Assembly (NCBI RefSeq): GCF_042139015.1
Contig: NZ_JBHIKY010000010.1
Span: 62,001-126,000, forward strand
DNA length: 64,000 nt
Direction of reading: 5' to 3'
Source: JBHIKY01 sp042139015
GTDB taxonomy: Bacteria; Bacillota; Bacilli; Bacillales; Marinococcaceae
Part shown: positions 62,243-64,000 of the stretch, one piece after another
Numbering within the stretch: position 1 is the stretch's first letter
Layout of the letters: each line of letters begins with the position of its first letter
Position numbers and translations under genes: made by a program
Notes under the pieces: model-generated
Databases searched by the model: none
Told to the model about the DNA's origin: nothing
The model's input: the letters and a program-made list of their open reading frames with translations, nothing else

Positions 62243-63295
62243 TTATGCTTTTTTACTGTAGTTTAGATTATGACCCTTTAGCGTTTTATCTTTCCCGAAT
62301 AAGAAGTGTTTCTCCATATCCGGTGAATATTTGGAATTAATGGTTTCGTATCCTATCGCTTCTGCTACTGCTCTGATCATCGCAGGTGAGGCCCCGCAGC
62401 AAAGACCAATATAATTAATACCAATATCTTTTGCTTCTTTCGCCCATTCCGCTAATTCGTACCGATTGTGATAAAGCGGGTCTAAGGATGTAGGGAACGT
62501 GGTTTCGGTCGGCAAGGAACAACTGCATCCTCCATCGGGCAAGTTGAAGAACGTCGGGTGTTCTTCTGTCGTGCGATATGGAATGGGCAATCCACCGACA
62601 TATCCTTCTACCTCATTTCTAATTCCCTTCAAGTATGGCTGCATCGTATTTGGTCCGCGGAAACAGTTCATCCCAACCACTAACGCACCTTTTTCAGAAA
62701 GAATTTTACAGGATTCTTCAACGGTATAACCATCCCGCAGTATATTTTCGCCCATTAGCCCTAATGTAACGACTTCCGGCAGACCTTGTTTTTGAATTTC
62801 CTCTAGCGCAATAACGGCCTCTTCATGGTAATAAAAAGTTTCCGCATTTATAAAATCGACGCCTTCTTCTTTACACCACGTGGCCATTTCTGCAAATATA
62901 CTTCTTACTTCTTCCGCAGAATCAGCATCTTCCGGATCAAAAATATTCGTATTCGAAATGTTGCCTGCAACTAACGCTTCTTCTGTAGGATGTTCTTTCG
63001 CCACTTCTTTCGCCAAACGAATCGCACTCCGGTTTAACGGCTCATGTAAATGTTCTTTACCTATAATTCTCATTTTTTCACGGTGGGCATTATAGGTGAA
63101 AGCTAAAACCACATCTGAACCGGCATTCATGTAATCTCGATATACTTGCTTTAAAACCTCCGGGTGCTCCAGCGCTACTTCTGGTACAAACGATCCTGCC
63201 TGTAAATAACTTCTGCGCTCCATTTCAAATAAATATCCTTCGGCTACAACGACTGTGCCTTCGTTTAATCTTTGTTCTAAACTTCTTTTCCCCAC
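62243..63295 (-). CDS. Homocysteine S-methyltransferase family protein
   Basis: This 350-residue TIM-barrel enzyme has the zinc-binding Cys in VGMNCFRGPN (near 218) and the paired Cys in IGLCCGASP (near 307). The Cys-plus-CysCys pattern marks homocysteine S-methyltransferases, including betaine-homocysteine methyltransferase and the MetH N-domain. It transfers a methyl group to homocysteine to give methionine; the donor (betaine, S-methylmethionine or other) cannot be read. GGAGAGGG precedes the start. A LysR-type regulator is coded directly upstream on the same strand. Confidence 0.85.
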   Translation of the reverse strand: MGKRSLEQRLNEGTVVVAEGYLFEMERRSYLQAGSFVPEVALEHPEVLKQVYRDYMNAGSDVVLAFTYNAHREKMRIIGKEHLHEPLNRSAIRLAKEVAKEHPTEEALVAGNISNTNIFDPEDADSAEEVRSIFAEMATWCKEEGVDFINAETFYYHEEAVIALEEIQKQGLPEVVTLGLMGENILRDGYTVEESCKILSEKGALVVGMNCFRGPNTMQPYLKGIRNEVEGYVGGLPIPYRTTEEHPTFFNLPDGGCSCSLPTETTFPTSLDPLYHNRYELAEWAKEAKDIGINYIGLCCGASPAMIRAVAEAIGYETINSKYSPDMEKHFLFGKDKTLKGHNLNYSKKA

Positions 63296-63389
63296 TGCTA
63301 ACCCTCTCCTTTAGTAATGTAGAGTCAGTGTAGCATTGAATAATGGTATAGCATAACACGTAAATTCTATGCTTTGCCATAACTTTAAC

Positions 63390-64000
63390 CTATAGCAAAG
63401 TTAGTTCTTCGGCAATCGTTTCCCTTAAGAAATTGATATAAATCGTTGCCAGCGGACTGTTTGCCACATTCTTATGTTGAATATACCCGACTGTAATGCT
63501 CTCATCCACCTTAAGCGGCACCGCCACAATATCATCGTCATTGATGTCATAACTGATTACCCCTGTGGAAATCGTGTATCCATTCAATCCTATCAGCAGG
63601 TTAAACAACGTGGCCCGGTCACTGACACGAATATTTTTGCGCCTTGAGATGGTGCTTAATATCTCCTCCGAGAAATGAAACGAATTATAGTCCCCTTGTT
63701 CAAATGACAAATACGGATAAGGATCCAAATCAGCTAAGGTAACATACTTCTGAGCCGCGAGTGGATTAGTTGAACTGATGAACACATGCGGCTTGGCCTG
63801 AAATAGCTCATGAAACGTTAAATTTCCTTCTCTCAGAAACTTCCGAATGACCTGTTGGTTAAAATCATTTACATACAAAATCCCAATTTCACTACGAAGG
63901 TTTTTTACATCATCAATGATTTCATACGTCCTCGTCTCTCGTAACGTAAACTCATATTCATCCCGATTATAATTTTTCAACAGCTTCACAAACGCACTGA
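63390..64000 (-). CDS. LysR family transcriptional regulator, partial at window end
   Basis: The visible 203 residues are the C-terminal ligand-binding domain of a LysR regulator (EIGILYVNDFNQQVIRKFL, LFQAKPHVFISSTNPLA, YPYLSFEQGDY, GYTISTGVIS). The helix-turn-helix lies beyond the window. It may control the methyltransferase gene that follows on the same strand, though LysR regulators are more often divergent. Confidence 0.82.
   Translation of the reverse strand, partial: SAFVKLLKNYNRDEYEFTLRETRTYEIIDDVKNLRSEIGILYVNDFNQQVIRKFLREGNLTFHELFQAKPHVFISSTNPLAAQKYVTLADLDPYPYLSFEQGDYNSFHFSEEILSTISRRKNIRVSDRATLFNLLIGLNGYTISTGVISYDINDDDIVAVPLKVDESITVGYIQHKNVANSPLATIYINFLRETIAEELTLL

Noticed and set aside
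1..64000. CRISPR arrays, tRNA or rRNA genes
   Set aside because: No regularly spaced direct repeats, cloverleaf-like genes or rRNA signatures were recognised by eye on either strand.

Overview
The window reads as chromosomal DNA of an endospore-forming, low-GC Gram-positive bacterium of the Bacillaceae. It has strong Shine-Dalgarno sites with frequent TTG/GTG starts, a CotS/CotSA spore-coat pair, YpmR/YpmS, HutP-type antitermination, Zur, CcpA (cre) and CsoR-like sites, and a typical Bacillaceae intergenic hairpin repeat. A TRAP transporter and several Bacillus/Geobacillus-type modules would fit an environmental, perhaps halophilic or alkaliphilic, species, but the sequence does not fix this. 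I recognised no rRNA, tRNA or CRISPR array.

Region 1 (1-25.7 kb) is ordered core and metabolic DNA: a TSUP anion exporter, a FabF-type ketoacyl synthase, ypmRS, sulfite reductase cysJI, the cotS-cotSA coat operon facing a frameshifted sugar nucleotidyltransferase, hutP-hutH with a cre site and a HutP-controlled terminator, an aminotransferase/TPP-enzyme pair, and an RpiR regulator-transporter-M20 hydrolase-GNAT-N-succinylamino acid racemase operon. The last three genes match the Geobacillus-type pathway that converts D- to L-amino acids through N-succinyl intermediates. A squalene/phytoene synthase-like gene closes the region.

Region 2 (25.7-43.1 kb) is accessory DNA bounded by Tn3-family terminal repeats (25.9 and 26.0 kb, and an inverted one at 42.75 kb). 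It holds a TetR/SDR unit with a double operator, a Tn3 transposase relic, a zinc-starvation island (Zur box, ZinT-like lipoprotein, YcgR/YcgQ pair, His-rich two-repeat protein), an IS21 relic, and a sugar-acid operon (GntR, Zn-dehydrogenase, SDR, ManD-type dehydratase, TRAP DctPQM, hydroxyacid dehydrogenase) with a promoter, candidate cre and triple GTATAC operator. It ends in 2.7 kb of decayed gene pieces.

Region 3 (43.1-50.1 kb) has an AlkA-like glycosylase, an isocitrate lyase/PEP mutase-family enzyme, and the most interesting unit in the window: a compact RiPP-like locus on the minus strand. A 23-codon precursor gene that appears in no standard length-filtered gene list is followed by a hairpin, an MccB/ThiF-like adenylating enzyme with an N-terminal recognition-like domain, an MFS exporter and an M3 metallopeptidase. 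The layout resembles microcin C mccABC, but the peptide ends in Pro-Gly instead of Asn.

Region 4 (50.2-64 kb) is a mobile-element graveyard (zeta-toxin remnant, secreted protein with an internal stop, IS3, IS21, IS1182 and Tn3 pieces). It leads into a copper-resistance island (2Fe-2S protein, CopA, a His-rich extracytoplasmic protein, glutaredoxin, CopZ, CsoR). The island lies between a Tn4430-like left terminal repeat and a truncated Tn3-family transposase, so it looks like cargo of a decayed transposon. The window ends with a homocysteine S-methyltransferase-like gene and a partial LysR regulator.
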